Shown here piece by piece: positions 44,249-56,064 of a stretch of DNA of 64,000 bases. The notes below the pieces were generated by a model. The model was not told where the DNA came from. It did not search any database and was given only the letters and a program-made list of their open reading frames with translations. The position numbers and the translations under genes were made by a program. The stretch is taken from NCBI GenBank assembly GCA_963662175.1, contig OY759221.1, positions 18,380,027 through 18,444,026 of the forward strand, in the 5' to 3' direction. The number at the start of each line of letters is the position of its first letter. The first letter of the stretch is position 1. This DNA is from Aradus depressus (lineage: Eukaryota > Arthropoda > Insecta > Hemiptera > Aradidae).

Positions 44249-47200
44249 TAATAGTAAACTTCTGTACAGGCCCGCCATTTTGTACATATGTATATATTTT
44301 TACTATATAAAAATTATTGTAATTTTAACGAATTATATAAATAAATAATAAACTCTCTTGTACAAATTGGTATAATTTTTCTTCTTAAAAATGAAATTGG
44401 AGGGGCCGAAATATATTGGAAATCGGAAGCCCATACGAAAGTACAGCCCAACGTCTTTCTTAACAGAAAGATGAGTTGATTACAATGTAATCATTCCTAA
44501 ATTCAGGCTAATTTTATAGAAAAAAAAAAAAAACTAAATCCTTTGGAAGAAGCCATATTTTTGAGGAGGTGAAAAATGATATAATAATAGAGATATAATT
44601 ATTTTACCTAGAACAGAAAGGTATCCGGTGGCCTCAACTCGACCAGCTTCGTTAGTTCTGACGCAGGTGTATTTGCCAACGTCCGTCTCTTTAACAGCTG
44701 CTATAAGAAGGTCCCCATCTTCAAGAACCTGAATGCGTCCAGTCACTCCTACCACTTGATTATCTGCAATAATGTTTAGTGATATATATTAATAATTTAA
44801 AATTATAATATAATATTGAAAATGGTTAGCATAATTGGTATTTTGTGAGAGAACAGTCTTGGAAGACAGATGGATTGAATAAATTGATGCCTAGAAAGAC
44901 TCATTGTCGCAACGGAGGTATTGTGAAACACTTAATATTTTTTTAAGAAATTGTCTATTTCGCAAAATATATATAATATAGTAGCAATACCGAAAGTACT
45001 CCTATATTATAGGTTAGGCTAGGTTTTATGACTCATGCCCGGGATTTAACTATATCGCCTACTACCAGAGCGCTCTTTTGTCACTCTGGTGGACATGAGC
45101 CCGACTCTACTGTGGGAGTCCTAATTTTGCCTACCCTATATTTTTATTCACCTAGGGCAGGGGGTTTTTAATGAATACCTGACGTCGCACAGGCTCGGGA
45201 CCATCGCTTAACGTTCCATCCGAAGGACGGCGTGCTTAAGTTTATTTTACCTCCCAGATAAAATAAACTAAGGGCCTCGGTCGGGTTTCAAACCCACGAT
45301 CTTGAGCTCAGAAGACAAGCACGGATACCACTGAGCTACCGGCGCCCCTTCCTATATTATATATATTTTGAGAAATAGACAATTTTTTAATACGTTTTTC
45401 TTTATTTTTTAGTAATACTTCACATTCTCCTAATGTTTATTTATAATCCCAATGAGAATTTTGAACTAGATCGACTATTTGGTTATGTCACAATTATCGC
45501 TAACCTACCTTTCCGATTTTCTCGCAACTAAACCAAATGCGAATTGAAAAAGAATTATGTTGAAGGTAGCTTGTTAAAGAGAAACATTCTTTCATAAAAT
45601 TGTATTTTTACGCGGATCTGTTTATAAAGTTATTTTCTATTAGAAAATTTCAAATAGTTACCTTGATAAATCCACGTTGTATTTGGTTTGGGAGATCCAG
45701 CAGCACGACAGATCATTATAACATCCTTGCCGTCCAGAACGGTAGCGTTTTGAGGAGGCGTTTCCATTATCGGAGGAGAAGCTGCAATAAACAATTTGTA
45801 TTTTTTTAAAATGGGTCAAAATGGGCTAAATATATCATGCAGAATTACTATGGGATCCTAAATGTAACTACAATTAGATTTAATGTAAACATTATCATTT
45901 CATCCTAGATGCTTAGAAAAGTGAAGACTACATACTGTTAACAAATTTCAACTATGAGCAGGGGCGTAGCCAGGAGTTTGAGCAGGGGGGGGGGGGGGGG
46001 CAAAGTTAGACTACAGGGGTGGGGGGTATAGACTCCCGGGGGCACAGCCCGCAGTTTTCGTGGTTAGCGTTGCAGACTTTTTGTTATTAATTTGGGAGAC
46101 TCGGATCTCTAGAAGCTCCCCCTAAGGTAACCACTGACTGTAATACTCAAGTTGACTTTACATTAGCAGCGAAAATGCAAATGCACGCTGTGGTTTCTGT
46201 GCTTTTAGAATTAAATGACTCACATCCATTTGCGTGTATTTGCTGCTGCTGCGCTTTCCATTTTTATTGCAGATGTAAAATCAGCTTTAAGAGTATTAAG
46301 TATAACATGAATGAAGATTTTGAGCGAGGAAATGAAATTATGGAATTCATATATATTTAAATAAATGTAATATGACTTGTTTTGTACATATACATTTAAG
46401 TAACAGCTAATTGCTGATTTAGGAATCAGACGCACGGGAAATTTGAAGATCCTATTGGTGACTTGCAAGCAATCCATTTTTAATAAAAACAATTTTCTTA
46501 GTTTATTTAATTTTTATCTTGGTGTTCTGCTCTGGCCAGGAGGAGGCATGTGCCCTCCCCTGCCCCCCCCCCCCCCCCCTGGCTACGCCCCTGATTATGA
46601 GTATATCTGTATTTGACTAAAATTGCAAATCAATTTCAACATAATGTGCCTAATTATATTTTTTAGTCATCCTAAAGAAAATTATATTTCAAACTCCTAG
46701 CCTTTATGATAAACTTCACCCCTTGCTGGTCCTGTATAGTTACCATTATGTTCTGTAACATTATTTTCAACATTATGTTATAAAAAATTTCTAATTATTT
46801 TTAAACACATTTATTTACCTTGCCAGTGTTATACAGGAATATGATATATAAAAGAAAATCAACAGATTATGGGGGGAAAAAATTATATATTTCAACCAAC
46901 TAATAAGTCAACTAAAAAAACTAGAATAAATTATATATTTCAACCAACTAATAAGTCAACTAAAAAAACTGGAATAAATTATCTAAATGTTTTCCTCAAA
47001 AAAAAAACCATTCCATGCATATGATATACAAATATTTCGCTAAATGACTATGGCAAGGCTACGATTCTCAAAACAATAATTATCAAAAAAAAACCAATAT
47101 CAACAATTAAAGGAAATCTACATCAATTAGCTATACTCTTGAAGAAGAGAGATTCCATTTTTATAAACAGATCTGAAAAAAAAATAAATAGTTAAAAATA

Positions 47201-50200
47201 ATAAAAATGTCAGAACAGAAATTTTCCAATGGAAAATATTTCCGCCATACCGTGCTGAACACTCTAAACGTGCAAAAATCACACAACACGCTGTGCTAAA
47301 CAGGCAAAACTCATAAGAAAAAAAATGAAAACATACAATTTATGCTATCTTTATTTTCTTTGATTGTCTTACAAAATGCTCCTCGGATTTGAGTACTCCG
47401 AAGACGGTAAATATTTCCATCCCAACGTCTCACCCTTCGCACTGTTAGAAAACATTTAAACACTCATTGTTTCCTCTTATTTCTATAAATATATATTTAT
47501 AATTAAGTATAACATAATGATATTTTATACACATATATAGTCAGTTATGTGAACGATCAACCTTCAGGTAGATCAGTGAAGGGTGTCTAACTAGAGATGA
47601 CTGATGGTTGAAAAACCTTCGATGTTTGATGGTTTTGCCATCGATGGTGCTGTTTTTCTGTCATCAATAGTTATGAGACAATGGTTATTCGTTTGAAATT
47701 TTGTTGAATTTTCGATAAAATTATAATTAGTCTTCTTGGTTCCTTAAATAATTTTAAGAAGCGAATAAATAAAAACTTACGTGTCGTATCAATTTTAGAT
47801 TTATATTGAGTACAAAGGGGAAAAAAATTAAAAAAAAGTTGAGCTGTTTAGCCAAAATATTTTTAATACTTTTGCTTCTACTACTGGTGCCATCTCTTGA
47901 AATAAATTCATAATTAAATACGGGACATTTAACAGAGGGCGCCGGTAGCTCAGTGGTATGCGCGCTTGATTTCTGAGCTCAAGATCGTGGGTTCGTAACC
48001 CGACCGAGACCCTTAGTTTATTTTATCTGGGAGGTAAAATAAACTTAAGCACGCCGTCCTTCGGATGGGACGTTAAGCGATGGTCCCGATGTCAGGTACT
48101 CGTTAAAGACCCCTACCCTAGGTGAATACAAAATTTAGGGTAGACTAAATTTAGGACTCCCAGAGTAGAGTCGGGCTCATGTCCACCAGAGTGACGAAAG
48201 AGCACTCTGGTAGTAGGCGATATGACCTCGTAGTTAAAGCCCGGGCATGAGTCATAAAACCTAACCTAACCTAACCTTGAATCACAACAATTAACAAAAG
48301 GCATGCCGGAACTACACGAAGTTGAAATTCGCAAACCGCAATTTGTATTAACGTAATCTTCACATAGTTCCTACATTACAAATTATTTTCAGTATGGGAT
48401 TATAACATTAATCAATATGCTACGAATGTTTATTGGAAACATTACTCTAAGTTTTGAAAACATGAGGTAACACCTCGATCTAAAATGTTATCTCGAGAGT
48501 TTACATCAGAACATGGTACAAATGGAGGCTGGGAAATATGAAAAAGGGGAGGGGGGAGGGAGATTGATCTATACAAAGGTGGTTGGTATAAGAAAGTCCT
48601 ATCATGACCAAATCCCATATCTTTTATTTTCTCTTTCCCTCTAATTTTTATGAAGGCAATAAAAACATTTATAAAATAAATATTGTTTAATTTTTCACGT
48701 TTTGCTCTCCACGTGATATTGAAATTGAACCATCGATGAAACAAGATTAATGTTTCCTGATTGATGTTGTTCTTTGATGTTATTATCGGTGGCAAACATC
48801 GATTCCATGCTCATCCCTAGTATTAAAGAATCTCAAAACAAAATCACTGAACTTCAGGGAAATGTTTTCCCCTCCTAATCGGAAACTCACCAATCTCAAG
48901 GACCAAATTTCACCTCATATAAAATTACACAAAAAAAAACAATAAAATAATTATAAAATAAAGCACCAAAACAAATTAAAATATACAATACTTATTTCAA
49001 ATATATTTTTAAAACTCAGTCAAATTCGGATAAAATTGAAATGTGAAATTGTGAATATTTACTTTTGACTTTGAGCCATGTTGTGATAAATTCTGTTCCA
49101 GCTTCATTCGTGGCGAAGCATTGTAGCATACCGGTATCTTCCATCCGAAGCTTTTTTATCACCAATGAACCATCTTCGTCTATTTTGTATCTGAAAGAAA
49201 ATATTTATTAATGATTTAATTAGGAAAATTATTAATTATTAATAGCAAAGTTAAATGCTATGTCGAGGGGATATCTGACAAAAGCAATCAGTTATATTCC
49301 TATTTTTTTGAGAGTTGTTGGTTGAGGGTTGAGTTGGAGGGGAGGACAGAGTTCAAAATTACAAAAAAAGTATAGATAATTATTTTTTACTTTCTTATAT
49401 TTATAGTATAAGAAAGTATTATAATCGTGCAAAAACACGAAATTGAGTATTCGACGGATTTTCACGTTTCAAGGTCCCCTGAATACGTGTTGACCATATT
49501 CGCGATGTGTGATTAAAAAGTTGTGAGAGCTCTAACACAGAAATGTTGGTATGAAATTTAAATTTAAAATACAGTAAATTTAACTACATTTAAAATTATA
49601 CCGCTTATATTTATGACCTAATCAAAAATCAGAAATGTTATTTTGAAACAGATATTTTTAGACATTTCCTTGATTTATCCGAAAACTGCTAATCCTATCG
49701 AAAAATTGTTTATTACCAAAAATGTTCCTTATACATTATTATGACTCATACTCGGGCTTTAACTACGAGGTCATATCGCCTACTACCAGAGCGCACTTTC
49801 GTCGCCCGATTCTACATTGGGAGTTCTAAATTTTTATTCAACTAGGGTAGGTCTAGTCTTTAACGAGTACCTGACATCGTACAGGCTGGGGACCATCGCT
49901 TAACTTCTCATCCGAAGAACGGTGTACTTAAGTTTTTTTTACCGCCCAGATAAAATAAACTAAGAGCTTTGGCCGGGTGAATTCAGTAGCAAGCAGTATA
50001 CTGAGCTACAGGCGCCCTCCCTGTTTTAAATAGGCTAAATTACAGAATAATCCATAACATTTCAGAAACATGTCTGATTCGAACTAAATCTACTTGACGT
50101 AAATACATGTAATCGTTTAAAATGCCTTCTCTCCTCTCTTGAAATAAAATAAAATAATAAACAAAACATTAAAGTCCGTAAAACAATGTTTGAAAAAGCG

Positions 50201-53200
50201 CTCAATCTCTAAAAAGGAGAAGAAAATTGAGATTAAGTACCTGTTTAATTGTATATCATGTCCTGTTGAAGGTAGTTAGTTATTATGACTCATGCCCGGG
50301 CTTTAACTACTAGGTCATACAGAGCGCTCTTTCGTCACTCTGGTGGACATGAGCCCGACTCTACTATGGGTGTCCTAAATTTTGCCTGCCCTAAATTTTT
50401 ATTCACCTAGGGTAGGAGTCTTTAACGAGTACTTGCATGTAGTCATTCAAAATTCCTTTCTATGCTCTCTTGAAATAATAAATTAAAATAAACAAACCAT
50501 TAAAGTCTGTAAAACAATTTCGAAAAAGCGCTCAATCTCTAAAAAGGGGAAGAAAATTTCAGTTTTGTACATGTTAAACTGTATCTCATATTCTGTTGAA
50601 TGAAGATTATGGCTAAATTTCAGCATTTACTCCATAACTTTTTCATAAACATAGTTGATTGAAACTCATTTTTAAAATATTACTTTTTTTTAGGCTCAAA
50701 GAATTTTTTTAATGTAAGACTTAATCACTTGGAAAGATTATACATTGATCTTGAGCTAAATATGCAAGCATGCATACCACCTCAAACGTTTTAATCAACC
50801 ACAAGCCTGATCTCTCCTCCTTCCCGTACCATATTCATATTATATTCATAAAATAAGGTTAAATTAAACGTTAAATTGTTTCCTAATTTTTCATGAAAGC
50901 TGCAGTTGGACCACTCGACTCTCATCTCTCCTCATTTACCCGATACAATTATAAAAATACTAACCTCTTGTTGTGATCCAGTTTGAGTATATTGAATCCA
51001 TTTTTTAGCCATGTGACGTTTGGTGCTGGCACTCCAACAGCTTCACATGGTAGGATCACAGTGCTGCCATACTCAGCCAAGGTTTCAGGACGCATATTAC
51101 CCAGGAATGATGGTGTTTCTGAAATTTATAGATGTGAAAATTTTAAATAAAGCTGAATTTATTTTAGCAAATTTGATCCAATAATATATTGCATCAACAA
51201 TACATTCTCCCATTTATTATTTTGGTTTTTACAACCAAGCAAATACAGACGTTTCGGGGAAACTCCCAACATTAGTATCTAAAAAAAAATGTTTATACAA
51301 TCAATAAGTAACCAATACCGAATACCGAAAGTACTCCCATATATTTAATATATTTTGTGAAATAGACAATATTTTTAAATACGTTTTTCTCTATTAAAAA
51401 AAAATTGTAGAAATATTGAGGGTCAGTCAGATGGAAGAAAACAGGCAACACTATTCAAACGCTAACATTTCGATATATTTTATATCATCATCAGGGCCTA
51501 AAATCATAGGGAGGAATCAAGATTAGAATCACAATTAAACAAAACTTTTTGTTTAATTGTGATTCTAATCTTGATTCCCTCCCATGTTTTTAGGTCCTGA
51601 TGATGATATAAAAGATATAGAAACGTTGGCGTTGGAATAGTGTTGCCTGTTTTCTTCCATCTTTGACTGACCCTCAATATTCCAACAATTAGATTCTACA
51701 GTCGCTAATCAACATCTACATTTAAAAAAATATATAATGGAACAACAACATAGCAACATTTGTACATAAAGAAACAGCAAATACATTTGAGATTAATTAG
51801 TATTCTTGTATATAAAAATAAAATAAGTGGTAGAATAATTAAGATGTTATTTGAATATTGAATTAATTACGATGTTAATTAATATTGATCATATGATGTT
51901 AATTATTAGTTAGTATGACTCATGCCCCGGCTTTAACTACGTGGTCATGTCTCCTACTGCCAAAGTGCTCTTTCGTCGCTCTGGTATACATGAGCTCTTT
52001 ACTATGGGAGTTAAATTTTGGCTACCTAGGTTTATTCACCTAAGATAGGGGTCATTAACGAATACCTGACATGGTACAGGCTTAGGGCCATCGCTTAACG
52101 TCCCATCCGAACGGTGGCGTGCACAAAGTTTTTTTAGCTCAAAAAAAAAAAAAAATTAAGGGCTTATACATTTATTAAGGGTATTCATTCTTTGTGTCAT
52201 CTGTTAATGAATGTTAGTTGTTAAACTTGCTAACACTCAAAAACAATGAACGCCCCACCCCATGCTAAGTGTTAGCACTTGTTAACTGTTAACTATCTGT
52301 TCATCCTTTTTTGCAGGGTCCCATCTTACGCTTTCTTTTCTTCTTTTTCTTTTAGGCTGTGCGTCCTTAATTTTGTTATATGCTTTTTTAATTAAATTAA
52401 CTTATTTTATTAGAAATAAACTTCTTGACATGCGTCAACAAATGAACAAATAACCTTCCCAAGAATGTAACCTTCTCATTTACAACCAAGGAGAAAGTAA
52501 AATCATAAATCATGACTAATCTTAGAAAAATTGTCTTCCTTCATGTTTTAACATCTAACAACTACAATCTAACAAGGGTCTGACTCTGCTAGGTGTTAGC
52601 ATGCTAAAGTCACTCCTTTTAGCACAGAACTGTCAAAATTATTAACAACTAGCAGACTTAACAAGGTTTAGCAAAAAGAGTTTTCACAAAATGTGCGTTT
52701 CTTAAAAGTTCGTAAACTGTAAAAGCTTCACTGTTTATTTCTTTTTTTCTTTTTAGCAAATAATAATGAAGAAATAAGTTACCCAGAACGACGACGTTAG
52801 CGGATGCGTTGACCGAAGGGAGACCTCCCGTTTTGAGGGAAGCCTCGCAGGTGTACTGTCCAGTATGGGTAAGGTTAGCACTGACCAGGGACAGAGTGCG
52901 GTTCCAGGGGTCATTGAAAGTGTATCCCACTCCAGTGTTCTCTATCAGGATACCATCCTTGTACCAGAGGGTCTCCAGCTCATGCAGAGGTCTGCAAAGG
53001 AGGCAAATTACAGAAATTAACAGGTTATATTTGTGTAAAGAGAAAATAAGGATAGGATCGTAAGTAGACGTAATAACTTGTGTCTCACAATCAATCCCCT
53101 CACTCAGAACCAGTAGGAGCAGCCTGCTGCGCACATGTCTGTATGCATGTTGTCTTCACGTCATCTATCACACGTCTTCCCTTAACCTTAGTTGATCAAA

Positions 53201-56016
53201 TCTCCGGCTCAGCTCAAGTCCTGAGCTTGTGACCTCCTTCTTACCTACAAGTTCCCCCTACCTCACCACCCCCGCATTGTGTTACCGCTCTCCCTTTGTT
53301 ACCCAGCATTATTATTTCCATTTACATCCTGCAGGTCCCTCTGTGCCCCTCAGATAACCCTTTTTTTACCAAAAGAGCCAGCAAGCTTTTTGGAACACGT
53401 TTACCGCCGCAGTTTTCGGGATTCTGTAAATAGCCCTTCCCCACTATTTTCTCGCTCTGTCTCATCTCTATACTAGGGTTAATTATATACTTTTATGCAA
53501 TGTTGATTCTCCAGGTATATTAATATAAAGGGCTGGTGATCGCCCCGAAATATCACCCTGAAAGAAGCTTTATTTATTGAAATATAATTAATTAAAAATA
53601 TTTATAATTAAAATATAAATAGTAACTATAGTGCTAGGAAATTGATATTCATGTATTTTCCATTATTTATTATATATTATTTTTTATTATATTTTAAAAT
53701 TGCTGTTATAAAACATATCAATGTACAAGGACAACAATTCTTTACTATAAACACTATTCTTTAATTTTTTTAATATTATATTTTCTTCATTTTATCATAT
53801 TATTGACAACTCAAATATTTGTAAATGTTATGTTAATATAGGACTTCCCAGCCCCCAAGGACTTCCCTATGGAACAGGGAGTCACAGCCTTAGGTAATCT
53901 CAGGTAACCAGAGGATTGTACAAATATAAAAACCTAAAAAAATGTTACTTTTGAACATTGTGCTGAGGATGACGTAAGCAGAAACCGATACACTATATAC
54001 ATATATATATTTGTGTAATTAGACAATATAGAGTCATAAGGACAATAACTGTATGTATCTAGTATCTTATTTTTTTTTTTCGGGTGCTCCTGACCCCTTA
54101 GGGGGGTCGGTCACATCACCCTATGTTCTCCCGACTCCTTACGCCGAGTGATCTCGGGATCTTATCGGGTGTTCTGTTCTGCCTGTGTCTCGGAGCCGGG
54201 GGCAGCCGCCGCACGCCTGTCGGTGGTCGGTGGGGCCCCCGGCACCGGGTTAGTAGGCTTTCTTGATTCTCCGCCAGTATCTAGTATCTAATAACACCCT
54301 CCATAATGACCTTAAAATTCCTTTTGCCAAGAAACTCATCAAGTCCCGTGTCCTAAACTTACATTCAAAAGTTCCTTTCCGGACGGCCTCATCGCCATGG
54401 TGTTTCGGGGATCTCGAGCTGAATTTATTTATTTATTATTTATTATTTAGTACTTTTTTATTATTATTACCCTTGTATATATTTTACGTATTGTGTATAT
54501 ATTATTTATTATTCTGTACATATCCTTCACTATTTTATAAAGACATTTATATTTATATTTGTAATTATTATTATTTTTTTTTTCTTACATTCCTTACCTT
54601 TTATATTGCATTTATTATTTTATTTGACATCTTTGTCATCAAATTTATGAATGGTTTTATATTATCGATAGTAAATATGCTTAATAAAATTAAAAAAAAA
54701 AAAATATTTTGTTAGTTTTCCACTATATCCACACAGATCGCAGAAATGTATTAGGACTCTGATCTAATTGGTTATTAATCCCTCACCTGGCATTGACAAT
54801 ACAGTGTAGGTTGGTCTCCAGTTTTCCCTTGATGATGTGAGTATCCTTAGGAGCCACCACTATCTCGGGAGGCACCTCTCCATCGTCATCACTCAGCACC
54901 ATCAGTCGAATGTAGCCACTGTTCTCCTCCTTGCCCAACTGAGTGTTCGTAGCTCGAGCCCTGCAAATACCAATTAAATAATTATGAAATGGATAACTCA
55001 TTTATTTAACCAATTGCTAAAATAAAAATTTGTTGATGAATCATAAGCAATGTTCTTCCCCAGAACGAATAAATTTTTGCTCCTCCTTCAAAACCAGTTT
55101 GCACTAATGTTCAATAGTTAATATGAGAGGGCTCCTAAATCCTCATACTAGATTTTGTGACGATAAATTCATTACATAGGCAGTTATTAGAGTTTTGAAT
55201 TGAGCCTTTCCCAAACTGATTCCGCCTGAAAATTATAGTGTAGTCCTTATGGAGTTTTGAATTCACAAATGAAACTTTGTATCGATACACTCATTACAAC
55301 GGCAGTTATTACAGTTTTTGAGTTATGCCTCTGCCAACCCTCCCTTCCCTTTGCCCGAATTGGCTAAAAATTCATAGGTGCTATCCTTATGAGATTCAGG
55401 TCACACATATAAAATTTCATGTTAATACATTCATTTTATCGGGTGTTATTATAGTTTTTAAGCTTCTCCCCTAATCCTCCGTTTCTCTTTGGTCAATTTG
55501 GCTGGAAAACAATAGGTGACGTCGTTAGAGGGCTCTGAATTCACATATAAAATTGCATTCATTCTATCGGGACTTATCGTGTTCAGAGACACAAACACAG
55601 ACCTTTTTTTCATATTTGAAATCTGGAGATTGAAAAATCTCAACAGTGTAACTTTTAAATACAATAAACTTAAAAAATCTCTTATTGGTGAATATTTAAT
55701 TTCAATATTAAATAAATATGAACAGTAACTTAAAAAACATAATATAAGGTGTCACATTTTATGTTGCAGTGACATTAAGTAGTAGGCAAGATCATCATTG
55801 CAACATAAAATGCGACACCATATAATATGTCGGAATATACTCTCCTACATCTTACAACGATGACCTGCGGAAAGAAAAAGTATATTTTCTAATTTTCAGT
55901 GAATTATAATTAAAATATAAGGTTTATTTTTGAAAAACCTGTTACATATAGTATATATTTTCTACTTTTCAGTGTATTATAATTAAAATATAAGGTTTAT
56001 TTTTGAAAAACCCGCT

Positions 56017-56064
<48 letters not shown>

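Noticed and set aside
44148..44348. 66-codon ORF rich in Ile-Tyr
   Set aside because: Pure translation of the AT microsatellite.
48260..48277. Interstitial telomere
   Set aside because: The CCTAA run is only about 3.5 units and sits at the end of a SINE copy.
48442..48795. 117-codon minus-strand ORF
   Set aside because: Low-complexity composition, no recognised domain, no splice partner in phase with sdk.
50691..50747. Extra sdk exon on the plus strand
   Set aside because: It is the duplicated start of exon 14; its frame hits TAA after seven codons and its orientation opposes the gene.
53279..53476. 65-codon ORF in the pyrimidine-rich block
   Set aside because: Composition-driven; no homology recognised and no sign of splicing.
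54263..54715. 150-codon novel gene
   Set aside because: The start lies in the GC-rich insert and the readable part is a Jockey-type remnant followed by translated AT-rich UTR.
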